This document shows positions 22,546-24,008 of a DNA stretch of 24,008 bases, piece after piece. The stretch is taken from the NCBI GenBank assembly GCA_964412845.1, contig CAYPQM010000108.1, forward strand, positions 1 through 24,008, written 5' to 3'. A model generated the notes under the pieces. The model was given only the letters and a program-made list of their open reading frames with translations, was not told the DNA's origin and did not search any database. This stretch comes from JAWWPY01 sp964412845 (lineage in GTDB: Bacteria > Actinomycetota > Actinomycetes > Streptosporangiales > Streptosporangiaceae). A program made the position numbers and the translations under genes. How positions within the stretch are numbered: the first letter of the stretch is position 1; each line of letters begins with the position of its first letter.

Positions 22546-23454
22546 TCAGCGGAAGGAGCAGGGGGTGTTGTTGAGGCGGCAGTGGGCCGGGCTGCTCGGC
22601 GGCCCTGACGCCGTGATGGTGATCACCACTGCGCGCTGCGGGTCGTCCTGACCGGCCTGGTCCTGGCTGGACCCGCCGGGATTCCCGCTGCTGGGGCTGG
22701 GCGTATCGGGGCTGCTGCTGCCGGAGGGGGCCGCGTCGCTGGGACTGCTGTTGCTCTGGCTGCCCGCGGGAGCGGCTTCCGCCACGCCGGAATCCTGACC
22801 GGTGGGCTGCCACCGTGCGCCTTGCACGCCGACGATGCTCGTCCCCGGGTAATCGAACTCCAGGCGCCAGGTGGCCAGCGATGAAGCTGGCAGCCCGGAG
22901 ATCCTGATCTGACCGTTGAATCCCCACGAGAATCGTTGCGTTGTCTGGTAGTCGATGACCACCTGACCAGCAGCGGGCTGATGGCTGCCCGGGCTGCTTT
23001 GGCCGCCGGTGAATGACGGACTGGGCTGGGCCGAGCCATCCGGGCCGACCGTGGCGGGCAGGAACTTGATGCCGGGCTTGGCCGAGGCCAGCGTCCCAGC
23101 GCCGCCCGGCAGATCGGGCCCGTTGGTGCAGCCCCGGACGGCGCAGGGCTTGCCCTGGCTCGGGCCGCTGAACTGGAGGACCGTCCTGGCGGTCATGCTG
23201 ACCGCGAGCCCGGCGGCGACCACCACACCCAGCCCGGCCGCGAACGTCGGTGTGACCATCAGCCTGCGCAGCGCCGGGCCGACATGGCCGCCGGCCGGCC
23301 GGGGCCCAGCCGGCTCGGCCCGGGATGACTCGGCCGGAGACGGCCCCAGGTCAGATTGCCCGGTTTCGGCCCGGTTTGCCCGCGCATCCTGAGGGCGGGC
23401 AGCACCGGACGGCGCACGGTGACGTGGCGCTGGCTTCCTGCGGGGCGGTCGCAT
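22546..23454 (-). CDS. membrane-anchored, secreted protein with a CBM2-like domain
   Basis: 302 residues from ATG 23454 (a TTG at 23469 is an alternative). Residues 1-62 are Arg/Pro/Ala-rich and probably cytoplasmic; 63-87 (LMVTPTFAAGLGVVVAAGLA) is a single membrane segment with basic flank inside, so the rest is extracytoplasmic. After a Cys pair (104, 109) and a Ser/Pro/Gly linker, 165-218 reads QRFSWGFNGQIRISGLP, then WRLEFDYPGTS, resembling the first half of a family-2 carbohydrate-binding module. A disordered Ser/Pro/Gln-rich stretch (219-273) follows, then a strand VVITITASG and a Cys pair (292, 299) like the domain's closing strands. It is thus a split or diverged CBM2; no catalytic domain. 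A TAGACT hexamer (23496-23501) may be its -10. The link to thiamine genes is positional only. Confidence 0.8.
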   Translation of the reverse strand: MRPPRRKPAPRHRAPSGAARPQDARANRAETGQSDLGPSPAESSRAEPAGPRPAGGHVGPALRRLMVTPTFAAGLGVVVAAGLAVSMTARTVLQFSGPSQGKPCAVRGCTNGPDLPGGAGTLASAKPGIKFLPATVGPDGSAQPSPSFTGGQSSPGSHQPAAGQVVIDYQTTQRFSWGFNGQIRISGLPASSLATWRLEFDYPGTSIVGVQGARWQPTGQDSGVAEAAPAGSQSNSSPSDAAPSGSSSPDTPSPSSGNPGGSSQDQAGQDDPQRAVVITITASGPPSSPAHCRLNNTPCSFR

Positions 23455-23534
23455 GGCGGGGTAGTCCAAGCATGGCCGTAGGGGCTAGTGAGGCGAGTCT
23501 AGTCATTTTCACATCTTCGCCGGGGCATACCTGC

Positions 23535-24008
23535 TCAGCGAAAATGATTCCACCCGGACAGCCGCCGGGACGGCTGTCCGTCCAGCCGGACGCCGCTGCC
23601 TTCGGTGGCCTGCCCGATCACCACCCAGCGCGCGGGGAGATCGGTGCCCGGCGGGAAGGTGGCGGCCAGGCAGTGGTCCTCGCCGCCGGCCAGCATCCAG
23701 TCCAGCGGGTCCAGCCCGCCCAGCGCATCCGCGGCGGCGCGCAGGGCCTGACCGGGATCCAGCCGGGCCGATTCGATGTCAATGAGCACCCCGCTCGCCG
23801 CGGCCACGTGCCCCAGGTCCTGGCCCAGCCCGTCACTGATGTCGATCATCGACGTGGCGCCGAGCCGGGCTGCTTCCGGCCCCGCGTCGTAGGGGGGCTG
23901 CGGCCAGCGGTAGGCGGCCAGCAGCGCCGCCGGTCCCGGCCGCCCGGCCTGCAGGAGGGCCAGGCCCCCGGCCGAGCGGCCCAGGCGGCCCGCGACGGCC
24001 ACCAGGTC
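23535..24008 (-). CDS. thiL: thiamine-monophosphate kinase, C-terminal part (5' end outside window)
   Basis: Phosphorylates thiamine monophosphate to thiamine diphosphate. Only the last 157 codons are inside the window; the frame is open to the right edge. Recognisable are AGRLGRSAGGLALLQ, MIDISDGLGQDLGHVA (PurM/ThiL superfamily ATP-binding region) and LAGGEDHCLAATFP, equivalent to the family's GGEDYELL motif with His-Cys replacing Tyr-Glu. It ends SGWNHFR. 65-80 bp separate it from the CBM2-like gene, with thiD beyond, so a small thiamine-related transcript is likely. Confidence 0.9.
   Translation of the reverse strand, partial: DLVAVAGRLGRSAGGLALLQAGRPGPAALLAAYRWPQPPYDAGPEAARLGATSMIDISDGLGQDLGHVAAASGVLIDIESARLDPGQALRAAADALGGLDPLDWMLAGGEDHCLAATFPPGTDLPARWVVIGQATEGSGVRLDGQPSRRLSGWNHFR

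Noticed and set aside
22502..22927. N-terminal extension of thiD by 142 codons
   Set aside because: The sequence is a frame-shifted reading of the CBM2-like gene, Gln/Arg-rich, and ThiD similarity begins only at the Met encoded at 22501.
1..24008. tRNA, rRNA, riboswitch (including TPP upstream of thiD) or prophage features
   Set aside because: None were recognised on reading the intergenic regions; no TPP-riboswitch core or tRNA-like T-loop was seen.

Overview
The window comes from a high-GC actinomycete chromosome, probably a streptomycete- or Streptosporangiales-like actinobacterium. The evidence is strong G/C bias at third codon positions, frequent GTG starts, and a gene order that resembles the core region known from Streptomyces: recG-rsmD-coaD-yceD-rpmF-rnc-mutM-(small coiled-coil gene)-smc-ftsY, then glnB-glnD-ffh-rpsP. 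Nearly everything is on the minus strand. The exceptions are a VOC-fold gene (9238-9621), rpmB (21443-21628) and the divergent recG/rpmB intergenic region.

Layout on the minus strand, from high to low coordinates: thiL (cut by the window edge), a membrane-anchored CBM2-like protein and thiD form a thiamine-flavoured block that converges on rpmB. Then come recG, rsmD and coaD (tightly packed); yceD, rpmF, rnc and mutM; a 64-residue coiled-coil protein ending in a strong hairpin terminator; and smc-ftsY. Below ftsY the conserved order is broken between about 5.7 and 9.65 kb. This stretch holds a plus-strand VOC gene, a wrecked IS630-type transposase, a flavohemoglobin and a bacterial nitric oxide synthase. 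Core order resumes with glnB-glnD (PII signalling), ffh (signal recognition particle) and rpsP (ribosomal protein S16).

The genes work together in several modules. Ffh and FtsY are the two GTPases of co-translational membrane targeting. GlnB and GlnD sense nitrogen, and a four-element GlnR-like box sits directly in front of glnB. bL28, bL32, bS16, RNase III and RsmD serve ribosome production. SMC, RecG and MutM serve chromosome maintenance. NOS and the flavohemoglobin make and consume (or electronically support) nitric oxide.

The most notable region is 5.6-9.2 kb. In relatives the ammonium transporter gene amtB normally sits directly before the PII gene, between ftsY and glnK. Here amtB is absent and the slot holds an NO-synthase/flavohemoglobin pair with its own promoters, a tandem operator-like repeat and an adjacent transposase scar. 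A second theme is low-complexity expansion inside housekeeping proteins: a 27-bp tandem repeat in the tail of rpsP, a very long Gly-rich tail on Ffh, several inserts in SMC, an acidic insert in RecG and a disordered tail on RNase III.
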